64,000 nt of DNA from Kribbella soli (GTDB lineage Bacteria > Actinomycetota > Actinomycetes > Propionibacteriales > Kribbellaceae), in contig NZ_SJJZ01000001.1 in NCBI RefSeq assembly GCF_004331345.1, forward strand, positions 2,728,001-2,792,000, read 5' to 3'. Below, one piece after another: positions 1-7,481 of the stretch. A program made the position numbers and the translations under genes. The notes below the pieces were generated by a model. It made no database searches. It was not told the DNA's origin and saw only the letters and a program-made list of their open reading frames with translations. Position 1 is the first letter of the stretch. Every line of letters starts with the position of its first letter.

Positions 1-1019
1 ACCTGGCCGGCCTTCTCCAGTGCGGAGCAGCAGGTGTTCACCAGCAGGCGCGTCACGTCGTACGGGTCGATGTTGGCGTTCGGGCGGCGGTCCTCGATGT
101 AGCCCTTCTTGTCGACCTCGACCTGCCAGGGGATCCGGACCGAGGCGCCGCGGTCGGACACGCCGTAGCTGTAGACGTCGTGCGGGGCGGTCTCGTGCGC
201 GCCGGTCAGACGCTCCTCGATGCCATGTCCGTACCCCGCGATGTGCTCGTCGACCTTGCCCGGGGCACCGAGCGACTCGCAGGCGGTGATGATCGCGTCG
301 TACCCCGCGCGCATCGCCTTGGTCGAGAAGTTCGTGTGTGCGCCGGCGCCGTTCCAGTCACCCTTGGCCGGCTTGGCGTCCAGCGTCGCGGCCACGTCGT
401 ACTCCTCGGCGATGCGGTACAGCAGCCAGCGGGCCGTCCACAGGTGGTCGGCCACCTCGACCGGACCCGCCGGGCCGATCTGGAACTCCCACTGGCCGGG
501 CATGACCTCGGCGTTGATGCCGGAGATCGCCAGGCCCGCCTCGATACACGCGTCCAGATGCTTCTCGACGATCTCCCGGCCGAAGACCTCGTCGGCGCCG
601 ACGCCGCAGTAGTACGGTCCCTGCGGTGCGGGGAAGCCCACGGCCGGGAAGCCGAGCGGGCGGCCCTCCTGGAAGAAGGTGTACTCCTGCTCGATGCCGA
701 ACCAGGATTCCTGCTCGGCGTACGTCTCGGCGACCGGAAGAAGCTTGGCCCGGTTGTTCGTCGGGTGCGGGGTGCCGTCCACGAGGTAGACCTCGCACAA
801 CACCAACTTGTGGTCCCCGCCGCGGATCGGGTCCGGGCAGGAGAAGACCGGCTTGAGCACGCAGTCGGAGTTGTCACCGGGTGCCTGGTTGGTGCTCGAG
901 CCGTCGAAACCCCAGTCCGGCAGCGCGGCGCCGTCAGCGAGGATCTTCGTCTTCGACCGCAGCCGCGCGCTGGGCTCGGTCCCGTCGATCCAGATGTACT
1001 CGGCCTTGTAGCTCACCAT
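1..1019 (-). CDS. glnII: Glutamine synthetase, GSII (eukaryotic-like) type, 3' end cut by window edge
   Basis: Makes glutamine from glutamate, ammonia and ATP in the cytoplasm. The minus strand reads open from an ATG at 1019 to base 1, about 339 codons, which is nearly the usual length of short GSII enzymes, so only the last few codons and the stop are missing. Recognisable GSII segments are WGFDGSSTNQAPGDNSDC near the N terminus, EQEYTFFQ, INAEVMPGQWEFQIGP in the middle, and KGDWNGAGAHTNFST. The start is supported by an AAAGGA ribosome binding site 5-6 nt upstream. A four-part GlnR-box-like sequence lies about 70-105 bp upstream, consistent with nitrogen control. Actinobacteria usually carry GlnII beside a main GlnA. 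Confidence 0.95.
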   Translation of the reverse strand, partial: MVSYKAEYIWIDGTEPSARLRSKTKILADGAALPDWGFDGSSTNQAPGDNSDCVLKPVFSCPDPIRGGDHKLVLCEVYLVDGTPHPTNNRAKLLPVAETYAEQESWFGIEQEYTFFQEGRPLGFPAVGFPAPQGPYYCGVGADEVFGREIVEKHLDACIEAGLAISGINAEVMPGQWEFQIGPAGPVEVADHLWTARWLLYRIAEEYDVAATLDAKPAKGDWNGAGAHTNFSTKAMRAGYDAIITACESLGAPGKVDEHIAGYGHGIEERLTGAHETAPHDVYSYGVSDRGASVRIPWQVEVDKKGYIEDRRPNANIDPYDVTRLLVNTCCSALEKAGQ

Positions 1020-1086
1020 CGGTCCTTTCGTCACGGCCGACGTGTCGGGCGATCCGGCCAGCCTGCCTCGACAGTGTCAACCAGCA

Positions 1087-1124
1087 ATTTCGGCCCTGTT
1101 GCTTCGATGTGAACGGCGTGTTAC
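1087..1124 (-). promoter_or_regulatory. GlnR-box-like operator upstream of glnII
   Basis: On the minus strand four 5-mers occur at an exact 11-bp period: GTAAC (1124-1120), TTCAC (1113-1109), GCAAC (1102-1098) and GAAAT (1091-1087), each separated by 6 bp. The actinobacterial GlnR consensus alternates gTnAC and GaAAC 5-mers with 6-bp spacers, so spacing is perfect and base match is good for three of the four. A TTGACA hexamer follows at 1080-1075, just downstream of the box, but the matching -10 (CCGGAT) is poor, as is common for activator-dependent promoters. Binding by GlnR is inferred. Confidence 0.6.
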
Positions 1125-1168
1125 CCGGGACGTGACGTGGACAACCCCGATGGCTCTAGGGTCGTGGG

Positions 1169-1609
1169 ATGACTGTGCTCCTGGCGATCATGCATGCCGG
1201 CCTCGCCGCGGCCTGGGTGGGTGGGATGGCGTACTCGTTGTTCGTGGTGCAGCCGAAGTTGAAGAAGTACTTCGGGAAGGATCAGGACGGCCGCGAGGCG
1301 CTGACCACGGTGATTGCCTCGGGCAACAGATGGAAGGTGATCGGGCTGATCGCCGCGATCGCGCTCACCGGCGGCGCGATGCTCGCGATCAACCCTGAGC
1401 ACTGGTGGATCCACGCGGTCAAAGGCCTCTTGCTGCTGATCGCCACCGCGATCTTCTGGTACGTCTCCTGGCAGCACTGGCCGCAGCGCGTGTTCGCGAC
1501 CACGGCCGAGCTGCCGAAGCTGCAGGCGCGTCTCATCACGCTCGCGACGACAATGCTCGGTCTCGCGGGGACGGCCTTCGCCCTGGGCGTCCTCGCCGAG
1601 CACCTCTGA
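1169..1609 (+). CDS. Small polytopic membrane protein, CopD/DUF4149-like
   Basis: 146 residues with four predicted membrane helices: about residues 4-27 (HAGLAAAWVGGMAYSLFVV), 54-73, 82-103 and 122-143. The first helix with its His-Ala-Gly and Trp-Val-Gly-Gly pattern resembles small membrane proteins related to the copper-resistance CopD fold, but the match is by eye and no substrate can be named. There is no Shine-Dalgarno sequence. TAGGGT at 1157-1162 ends exactly 6 nt before the ATG, the geometry expected for a leaderless transcript. It is divergent from glnII and 69 bp before an MFS gene on the same strand. Confidence 0.75.
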   Translation: MTVLLAIMHAGLAAAWVGGMAYSLFVVQPKLKKYFGKDQDGREALTTVIASGNRWKVIGLIAAIALTGGAMLAINPEHWWIHAVKGLLLLIATAIFWYVSWQHWPQRVFATTAELPKLQARLITLATTMLGLAGTAFALGVLAEHL

Positions 1610-1678
1610 ACCCCGCGGAGGAACAACGGCGCACCGTAGCGTGCGCGGCCGGTTGCGGATCGTGGGTATTTTGACTTG

Positions 1679-2917
1679 GTGACCCGCCCCGCACATCCGT
1701 CGTCCACAGATCCCGCTGATCAACCCGCCACGTACGGCGAGGTGTTCGGCGTAGCCGAGTTCCGATGGCTGTGGCTCGCGCAGCTCGGATCGGTGGTCGG
1801 GGACCAGTTGGCCCGGGTCGCGCTCGCCGTACTCGTCTTCGACCGGACCGGATCGGCCGGGCTGTCCGCGGTCACCTACGCGCTGACCTTCCTGCCCGAC
1901 ATCGTCGGCGGCCCGCTGCTGTCCGGACTGGCCGACCGCTATCCGCGTCGCCGGCTCATGATCGGCTGCGATATCGCCCGGGCGGTGCTGGTCGCGGCGA
2001 TGGCAATCCCCGGCGCCTCGCTGTGGATCCTGTGCGTACTGCTCGTCGCAGTGCAGTTGCTCGCGTCGCCCTTCCAATCCGCCAGAGCGGCCTTGTTGCC
2101 GTCGATCCTGACCGGCGACAAGTACGTACTGGCCAGCTCGGTGTCGAACATCACCGCGCAGGCGTCCCAACTGGCCGGGTTCGTGACCGGCGGCACCTTG
2201 GTCGCAGCATTCGGCGTCGGAAACGCACTGTTGGCCGACGCAGTCACCTTCGCGCTGTCAGCGCTGCTGCTGAAGCTCGGAGTTCGTGAGCGCCCGTTGC
2301 CGGGATCGAGCGAGGCGCGCCCGGGATGGTGGCCGTCGCTGTCGGCCGGTGCGCGGCTCGTCTGGAGCGATCGGCAACTGCGCTACCTGGTCGCGCTGGC
2401 CTGCGTCGCCGGTTTCTACGTGAGCATCGAAGGACTTGCCGCGCCGTACGCCGCAGTGGTCGGAGGCGGGCCGGCCGCTGTCGGGATCTTGCTCGCCGCC
2501 AACCCGGCCGGGCAGATGGTCGGGATGCTCTTGCTGACGCGAGCCGCGCCGGCGCGGCGGCTCAAGCTGATGGGTCCACTCGCGATCGGGTCCTGTGCGC
2601 CGCTGATCGGCTGTATCGCCGAGCCGGGACTGTGGGTGACCGTCGGGTTGTGGTTCGTGTCGGGGTTGTGTGCGTCGTACCAGCTGGCCGCGAGTGCGGC
2701 GTTCGTGCTGAACGTGCCGGACGCACAGCGCGGCCAGGCGTTCGGCCTGGCGCGCACTGCGCTGATCGTGTCCCAGGGAATCGGGGTGCTGGTCGCCGGG
2801 GCCGCCGCGGATCGGTGGGCGCCGTCCCTGGTCGTGGCGGCCGCGGGAATTCTGGGCTTACTGGTCGCGGCGGGCGCTGCGTACGGGTACGTCGGCGCCA
2901 CGCGACAACCTGCATGA
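1679..2917 (+). CDS. MFS transporter (drug/metabolite exporter type)
   Basis: About 412 residues with a 12-helix major facilitator layout. The loop between helices 2 and 3 has the MFS signature as LSGLADRYPRRRLM (near residue 85). The N-terminal FRWLWLAQLGSVVGDQLARVAL segment is typical of the MFS subfamily of EntS/macrolide-type exporters. The substrate cannot be read from the sequence. A TTG at 1676 is immediately followed by GTG at 1679. GTG is preferred because a TATTTT hexamer ends 6 nt before it, as in leaderless actinobacterial genes, and no ribosome binding site is present. The GGAGGA at 1617-1622 is too far away to serve either start. Confidence 0.85.
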   Translation: MTRPAHPSSTDPADQPATYGEVFGVAEFRWLWLAQLGSVVGDQLARVALAVLVFDRTGSAGLSAVTYALTFLPDIVGGPLLSGLADRYPRRRLMIGCDIARAVLVAAMAIPGASLWILCVLLVAVQLLASPFQSARAALLPSILTGDKYVLASSVSNITAQASQLAGFVTGGTLVAAFGVGNALLADAVTFALSALLLKLGVRERPLPGSSEARPGWWPSLSAGARLVWSDRQLRYLVALACVAGFYVSIEGLAAPYAAVVGGGPAAVGILLAANPAGQMVGMLLLTRAAPARRLKLMGPLAIGSCAPLIGCIAEPGLWVTVGLWFVSGLCASYQLAASAAFVLNVPDAQRGQAFGLARTALIVSQGIGVLVAGAAADRWAPSLVVAAAGILGLLVAAGAAYGYVGATRQPA

Positions 2918-3079
2918 CGGGTCACCAGTCGTTGTTCTGCATGGCGGACGCCTCCTCTCGCGGGATCTGGGCGCATCGGGGGTGAGCGCAGCGAGGCAAA
3001 TAACAGGGAAGCCATGACATTGCGTGCACAACACGGCTACTCTGTGACAAGGACCGACTGTGAGGCGGGGGTCTTTTTC

Positions 3080-4396
3080 ATGAGTATCCGGCATCGGCTG
3101 GCGCGGCGTCGCCTACGCCGACGTCAGGACGTGGGCTGGAGCCCGGCCAGGTGGGCGCTGTGGTCGCAGCCCCGGAGCATTCTCGGCTACGTCCTCGCGG
3201 TCGAACTCATCACCGTGGTGGTCGTCGCTTCGACGTTCGACCTCGTCTCGGTCACCGCCGGTGACTGGATCCGGTTGCTGGTCCTCGCGGGCGGATCGGC
3301 GATCCATCTCGAAGCGGCCCGCGATATCGAGCGGCTGCGCAAGGTCGGCGCCGAAGGCATTCCGTACGTCAATCTCAAAGGAATGTGGACCTTCGCCGGC
3401 GTCCTGATCCTGCCTCCGCCGCTGGCGGTCGCGCTGATTCTCAGCACCTACGTGCATTCCTGGCTCCGGGTACGACGAGTTCCGCCGTACCGGTCGGTCT
3501 TCACCGCGACGACGCTCGTACTGGCTGGTGCCGCAGGAGCGGTCGTCCTGGCCACGATCCGTCCCGGTATCTACCCGGGCTACCCGTCCGGCCCACTCGG
3601 ACTCGTTGCCGTCGTGGCGGCCGGCCTGGCGTACTGGTTCGTGAACTACGCCCTGGTCGCGGGCGCGATCATGATGGCCAACCCCGATTCCCCAGGCCGC
3701 AACGCCCTGGGGCGGCTCTCGGACCAGCTGATCGTGGCCGGCTCGCTCGGACTGGGAGTCGCGACCGCAGCGTTGCTGCTCAGCCAACCGTGGGCCGTCG
3801 CCGTTCTGCTGCTCACCATCCTCGGTCTGCACCGCGCGCTTCTGGTCGAGCAGTTCCAGACGGCATCACGCACCGATCCCAAGACCGGCCTGGCCAACGC
3901 GGCCTTCTGGCACGAGATCGCGCGCCGTGAATTCGCCGGCGCCGAACGCACCAACTCTCGACTCGGCGTGCTCTATCTCGACCTCGACCACTTCAAGGCC
4001 ATCAACGACACCTACGGCCACCTCGCCGGTGACGAGGCCCTGAAAGCGGTCGCGGCCGAGCTGCGTCACGAGGTCCGCGACAACGACTTGGTCGGGCGGC
4101 TCGGCGGCGAAGAGTTCGCCATCCTGCTCCCGCAGACGTCTGCGGCCGATACTGCCCTGGCCGCCGAGCGGATCCGGCGCCGCATCGCGGGTCTGACGGT
4201 CACCGTCGCCGCCCCCAACGGTCCCGTGCTGTGCGGCCCCATCACGTGTTCGATCGGCGCCGCGACGTACCCGGAGTCCGGTGCCAGCCTCGACGAACTC
4301 CAGATGGCCGCCGATCTGGCCATGTACAAGGCCAAGGACGCCGGCCGGAATCGCGTCGTCGCCGCACCGGCCAACGGCGAGCTCCCCCCTTCCTGA
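3080..4396 (+). CDS. Membrane-bound diguanylate cyclase (GGDEF)
   Basis: Makes the second messenger c-di-GMP from two GTP. The ATG at 3080 gives 438 residues and has a G-rich ribosome binding site 8-12 nt upstream. An upstream ATG at 3014 in the same frame would add 22 residues of non-membrane-like sequence and is less likely. Residues about 15-265 contain a basic N terminus and a multi-helix membrane sensor domain of MASE type. A GGDEF domain follows from about residue 275. The active-site motif is GGEEF at residues 342-346 and is intact. An RDND inhibitory I-site lies five residues upstream (333-336), so product feedback inhibition is expected. No EAL domain is present. The input signal is unknown. 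Confidence 0.93.
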   Translation: MSIRHRLARRRLRRRQDVGWSPARWALWSQPRSILGYVLAVELITVVVVASTFDLVSVTAGDWIRLLVLAGGSAIHLEAARDIERLRKVGAEGIPYVNLKGMWTFAGVLILPPPLAVALILSTYVHSWLRVRRVPPYRSVFTATTLVLAGAAGAVVLATIRPGIYPGYPSGPLGLVAVVAAGLAYWFVNYALVAGAIMMANPDSPGRNALGRLSDQLIVAGSLGLGVATAALLLSQPWAVAVLLLTILGLHRALLVEQFQTASRTDPKTGLANAAFWHEIARREFAGAERTNSRLGVLYLDLDHFKAINDTYGHLAGDEALKAVAAELRHEVRDNDLVGRLGGEEFAILLPQTSAADTALAAERIRRRIAGLTVTVAAPNGPVLCGPITCSIGAATYPESGASLDELQMAADLAMYKAKDAGRNRVVAAPANGELPPS

Positions 4397-4475
4397 CCAG
4401 GCCGCCCCAGACCGGGGCCGTAGTGATGTTTGGGTGCCTGTGCCAGGATTGCGCTTCCCGACGGAGGTGATCAGG

Positions 4476-4892
4476 ATGGCGCAGGAGGCCTTGCAGCTGC
4501 TGGTCAGCATGCACCGAATCGTCAGACATCTGCGCCGCAGCAGGACCACCACGCTCCTGCACCCGACGCAGTTCCTGGCACTGATGCTGATCGCCGACGA
4601 GCAACCGATCCGGATCGGCGAAATCGCCGCCCGCGTCCCGTGCTCGCAACCCACCGCGACGACGACGGTCGCGGGCCTGGAAGAGGCCGGACTGGTCCGG
4701 CGCGAACCGGACCCCGTCGACGGCCGAGCGACCGCGGTCGTGCTCACCGAGCTGGGTGCCGAGACGGTCGAGGCGTCCGGCCGTCAGGCCGCCGAGGAAC
4801 TCGCCAACCTCCTCAGCCGCCTCGACGACGCCGACCGGACCCTTGTTCTGCAGGCGGGCGCGGTCCTGGCGCGCGTCACCGACGGTCTCTAA
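4476..4892 (+). CDS. MarR-family transcriptional regulator
   Basis: 138 residues with the MarR winged-helix pattern: an N-terminal dimerisation helix, PTQFLALMLIADEQPIRIGE as helix 1-2, ARVPCSQPTATTTVAGLEEA as the recognition helix, and a wing ending in VRREPDPVDGRATAVVLTELG, where the Asp-Gly-Arg is typical of MarR wings. The start ATG at 4476 is chosen because GGAGGTGA lies 5 nt upstream; longer in-frame extensions run into the cyclase gene. It lies 79 bp after the diguanylate cyclase on the same strand, and its stop overlaps the stop of the convergent secreted-protein gene. The ligand and targets are unknown. Confidence 0.9.
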   Translation: MAQEALQLLVSMHRIVRHLRRSRTTTLLHPTQFLALMLIADEQPIRIGEIAARVPCSQPTATTTVAGLEEAGLVRREPDPVDGRATAVVLTELGAETVEASGRQAAEELANLLSRLDDADRTLVLQAGAVLARVTDGL

Positions 4893-5806
4893 CGCAGACC
4901 CGGTACGACGGTCACGGTGTACGGCGGCGTACCGGGTGCGACGTCCAGCTGACTGTTCACCCACAGCAGCCGTCCGTGGTCGCGGGCGATCGTCGTCGGA
5001 GTCGCACCGGACGCGCCCGGGCCCGAGTCCGCGACCAGGGTCGCCGCGGTCAGATCCTCGTTGAGGATCGCGAGCCGGGTGACGTACTTCCCGCCGCCGG
5101 CGTTGTAGACGGCGTACAGACGGCGCCCTTCGAGGAGGTACCCGTCGCCGGACAGGACGCCGTCCGGGACGTCGAGGACCGTGACCTGCCGGGTGCGGAG
5201 GTCGATCCGGTACGTGACGTCCTGGCCCTGCTCGCCGACCAGGAGCACGCGTCCGTCGGTGACGATACCGTTCAGGAAGTACGGCGTCGGCTGGATCCGG
5301 TCGCGGGTGATCCACGGCTCGAGCTCGCCGAGACCGTCGCGGGTGAGCGGCGCCCGCCAGATCTGGTTGTGCGCCGAGTCGGTCACGTAGACGGCGTTGC
5401 CCGCGATCGTGAAGTCGTTGAGGAACGAGCCGTCCGCCGCTTTCCGTACGTCGAGCAGCCGGCCGCGGGCGTCGTACAGGAAGAGTTTCGACGTACTCGC
5501 GCCGGCGACGAGGACCCGCCCCCAGCGGTCCAGGTGGATGCCGGTGGCCGCGGTACGTCCGTCGCTGCCGGCCGGCAGGAACAGGCTGAGTCGGGACGAG
5601 TGGGTGTTGCCGCGGTACACCGCACCGGTGGCGACGCTGGTGACGTACATCGTGCCGCCGGGCGTGACCGCGATCCCTTCGAGATTCTCGCCGGGCGTGG
5701 TCGAGACGACGTACTGCGTCGGTCGGTGGACGGCGCCGGCCTGCGCGGTGACCGACGGGGTGGCCGCGGCGAGAACCAGGACGGTGAGGACTGCGAGACG
5801 TTTCAT
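4889..5806 (-). CDS. Secreted beta-propeller protein, SMP-30/gluconolactonase-like
   Basis: 305 residues beginning with a signal peptide (MKRLAVLTVLVLAAATPSVTAQA), so exported. The mature part is built of repeated four-stranded blades with motifs such as ENLEGIAVTPGGTMYVTS, ATGIHLDRWGRVLVAG, GSFLNDFTIAGNAVYVTDS and LNGIVTDGRVLLVG, the pattern of six-bladed SMP-30/NHL-type propellers. The Asn-Asp and Asn-Gly pairs match metal ligands of the SMP-30 family, but lactonase activity is not proven by this. The two stop codons of this gene and the MarR gene overlap. It is divergent from the ArsR-like regulator gene across 98 bp, so that regulator could control it. Confidence 0.8.
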   Translation of the reverse strand: MKRLAVLTVLVLAAATPSVTAQAGAVHRPTQYVVSTTPGENLEGIAVTPGGTMYVTSVATGAVYRGNTHSSRLSLFLPAGSDGRTAATGIHLDRWGRVLVAGASTSKLFLYDARGRLLDVRKAADGSFLNDFTIAGNAVYVTDSAHNQIWRAPLTRDGLGELEPWITRDRIQPTPYFLNGIVTDGRVLLVGEQGQDVTYRIDLRTRQVTVLDVPDGVLSGDGYLLEGRRLYAVYNAGGGKYVTRLAILNEDLTAATLVADSGPGASGATPTTIARDHGRLLWVNSQLDVAPGTPPYTVTVVPGLR

Positions 5807-5904
5807 CGGGCCAGAGTGGGAGCGTACGGCGGCCGGTCGCGACCGGATTCGGTCTGAACCGAAGAGGTCTGTGCGGGTGACCTCGCGGCCGTCACAATCG
5901 AGGG

Positions 5905-6900
5905 ATGATCCGCGTCCACTTCACCGCGGCGGACCTCGGCCGGGTCACGTTCCCCACCGAGCCGCACCCGCTGTGGGAGGCCGCGCTCGCGGCCCGCGCG
6001 CTTGGTGACCGGTCGATGTCGCCGGTCGCACGGCGGTGGCGACGTACCGCGGCACCGCGGGTGCGGGGGTCGATGCGTCCGCTGTTCAAGCTGATCTCGC
6101 CGGGCGGACTGTTCCCGGACTTCCTGATCCCGGAGGTGGCGGGACCCGGTCTGGAGCCGGCCGTCGAGGCGTTGATGGAGACGCCGGCCTCCGTCATCCG
6201 CGACGAACTGGAGCCGTGGTTGCCGCCGGAGGTCGACCGGTACATGCGTGGATTGCTGGACGGCCGCGCCGGCTCGCGGCGGGCGCTCGGCGGCGCGGTC
6301 CGGGACTTCCATCAGGAGGTGCTGGTGCCTTCGTCGGGGGAGTTGCAGCGGCGGTACGGCGCTGACCTCGGGATCCGATCGCGCGCGGTCCTGCACGGTG
6401 GGATCGATGCGCTGCTGTCGTCGCTGCATCCCGATGTCGAGTGGGCGACTCCGGTGCTGACGACGTACGGGCCTGTCGACGACTGGACCGCGGACATCCA
6501 CCTGAACGGCCGCGGGCTCGAGCTCTACCCGTCCCCGCTGGTCTCCAACTGCCTCGCGATGGACAACGCGGACCGCCGCCCCGTCCTCGTCTACCCCTGC
6601 GCCGACCTGACCGACGCGACCACGGACGATGCCGCCGGCGACGCTTTGGCAGACCTCCTGGGCCGCACGCGAGCCGCCGTACTCCGCTCCCTCACCCACC
6701 CCGCCACCACAACCCAACTGGCCCGCCGAGTAGGCATCTCCCTGGCCTCCACCTCAGACCACACCAGAGTCCTCCGAGCCGCCGCCCTCATCACCACCCA
6801 CCGAACCCAAGGCACCGCCCTCCACGCCCTGACCCCCACCGCCCACAACCTCCTGACCGGGGCATGCAAGGGCATCCCGGGGCAGATAGCGAATTCCTGA
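5905..6900 (+). CDS. ArsR-type winged-helix regulator with N-terminal DUF5937-like domain
   Basis: 331 residues. The first about 240 residues form an uncharacterised domain common to actinobacterial regulators of this shape (MIRVHFTAADLGRVTF start). The C terminus (about 250-325) is an ArsR-like winged helix: GRTRAAVLRSLTHPATTTQL, then the recognition helix RRVGISLASTSDHTRVLRAA and a wing ending in GTALHALTPTAHNLL. No cysteine pair for metal binding is visible, so it probably senses something other than metal. The start lacks a Shine-Dalgarno; CACAAT ends 6 nt before the ATG. Base composition shifts to C-rich wobble positions in the last 250 bp, the rest being ordinary for the window. Confidence 0.85.
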   Translation: MIRVHFTAADLGRVTFPTEPHPLWEAALAARALGDRSMSPVARRWRRTAAPRVRGSMRPLFKLISPGGLFPDFLIPEVAGPGLEPAVEALMETPASVIRDELEPWLPPEVDRYMRGLLDGRAGSRRALGGAVRDFHQEVLVPSSGELQRRYGADLGIRSRAVLHGGIDALLSSLHPDVEWATPVLTTYGPVDDWTADIHLNGRGLELYPSPLVSNCLAMDNADRRPVLVYPCADLTDATTDDAAGDALADLLGRTRAAVLRSLTHPATTTQLARRVGISLASTSDHTRVLRAAALITTHRTQGTALHALTPTAHNLLTGACKGIPGQIANS

Positions 6901-6939
6901 CCAAGTCCTCCAGTTTCCCGCTACAGTTGATTCCGTCGA

Positions 6940-6999
6940 GGGACAAGAGTCCCCCGGAAGTGAACCCGGCAGCCCTCCGGACGGTGGACGAGCCGGGTT
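6940..6999 (+). other. Two-hairpin intergenic element, unidentified
   Basis: Two inverted repeats follow each other: GGGAC/GTCCC (6940-6944 with 6949-6953, AAGA loop) and AACCCGGC/GCCGGGTT (6963-6970 with 6992-6999), the second enclosing a smaller CCTCCGGACGG fold. A TACAGT hexamer at 6922-6927 could be a -10 element. The second hairpin could end transcription of the preceding regulator gene. It matches no RNA family I recognise, so this is only a structural observation. Confidence 0.3.
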
Positions 7000-7004
7000 T
7001 CGCG

Positions 7005-7029
7005 CTGTCAGGGCTCCTTGACCTGACAG
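7005..7029 (-). terminator. Perfect 8-bp inverted repeat at the end of the 7008-7409 ORF
   Basis: CTGTCAGG (7005-7012) is followed by its reverse complement CCTGACAG (7022-7029) with a 9-nt loop, covering the stop codon of the minus-strand reading frame. There is no U-run, so a role as terminator is uncertain. Confidence 0.35.
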
Positions 7030-7409
7030 AACGTCGCGACAGAGGCCTTCCACGCACCGCCCCGGGTCCAGCTCCAGGCAACTGCATCCGGGATCCAGAG
7101 CAGCGGATCAGCCTTGGCCACCAACACGTCCCAACGCAGCGTGTCGTGGCACCCGAACCGGCGCGTAGCCTCCCGCAGACACCGGCGGTCGTGTTCGTAG
7201 GTCGAGTCGTCTCGCTCAACCACCAAGCGCTCCGCTGACGCCGCGCTGTCCCTGACGATCGCGTCGAGACATCGCTTCCGAGCCTCATGCGAGTTCCTGC
7301 CAACTGGGTACAGATCGACCAGCAGCCGGAAGTCGGTGACAACCTGCAGGATCTTCTTCCGCCGTTGGTTGCTCTCGCTGCGGAAATGTAGGCGCTCCTG
7401 GCCCGGCAA
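7008..7409 (-). pseudogene. 3' remnant of an actinobacterial hypothetical protein (N terminus missing)
   Basis: The frame from a TTG at 7409 gives 133 residues with real-protein character: QERLHFRSESNQRRKKILQV, then ERLVVERDD, and a C-terminal LLWIPDAVAWSWTRGGAWK. From memory this resembles the C-terminal two thirds of actinobacterial hypothetical proteins (possibly DUF3800-like, whose N terminus holds an Asp-containing RNase H-like strand). That N-terminal segment is absent: upstream of 7409 the frame continues only briefly, without a start codon or ribosome binding site, into the terminator of the GH87 gene. The codon use is less GC-biased than its neighbours. I read it as a truncated gene; a short functional protein from the TTG cannot be excluded. 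Confidence 0.5.
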
Positions 7410-7442
7410 AGCCTCAGATCTACGTAAAACAAGGGGATTGTG

Positions 7443-7475
7443 CCCCGGGGGCCGCCGGCTGGCAGGCCCCCGGGG
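7443..7475 (-). terminator. Strong hairpin terminator of the alpha-1,3-glucanase gene
   Basis: CCCCGGGGGCC (7443-7453) and GGCCCCCGGGG (7465-7475) form a perfect 11-bp stem with an 11-nt loop, seven bases after the stop codon of the minus-strand gene. Such GC-only stems without U-runs are common actinobacterial terminators. Confidence 0.7.
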
Positions 7476-7481
7476 GTGGGG

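Noticed and set aside
180..1112. Long open frame on the plus strand opposite glutamine synthetase
   Set aside because: Arg/Val-rich composition typical of antisense frames in high-GC DNA; the minus-strand frame is a clear GSII enzyme.
3014..3079. Upstream start for the diguanylate cyclase
   Set aside because: Adds 22 residues unlike a membrane N terminus; the ATG at 3080 has a better ribosome binding site and is followed by a basic pre-membrane segment.
6940..6999. tRNA-like fold
   Set aside because: No acceptor stem, anticodon or T-loop sequence.
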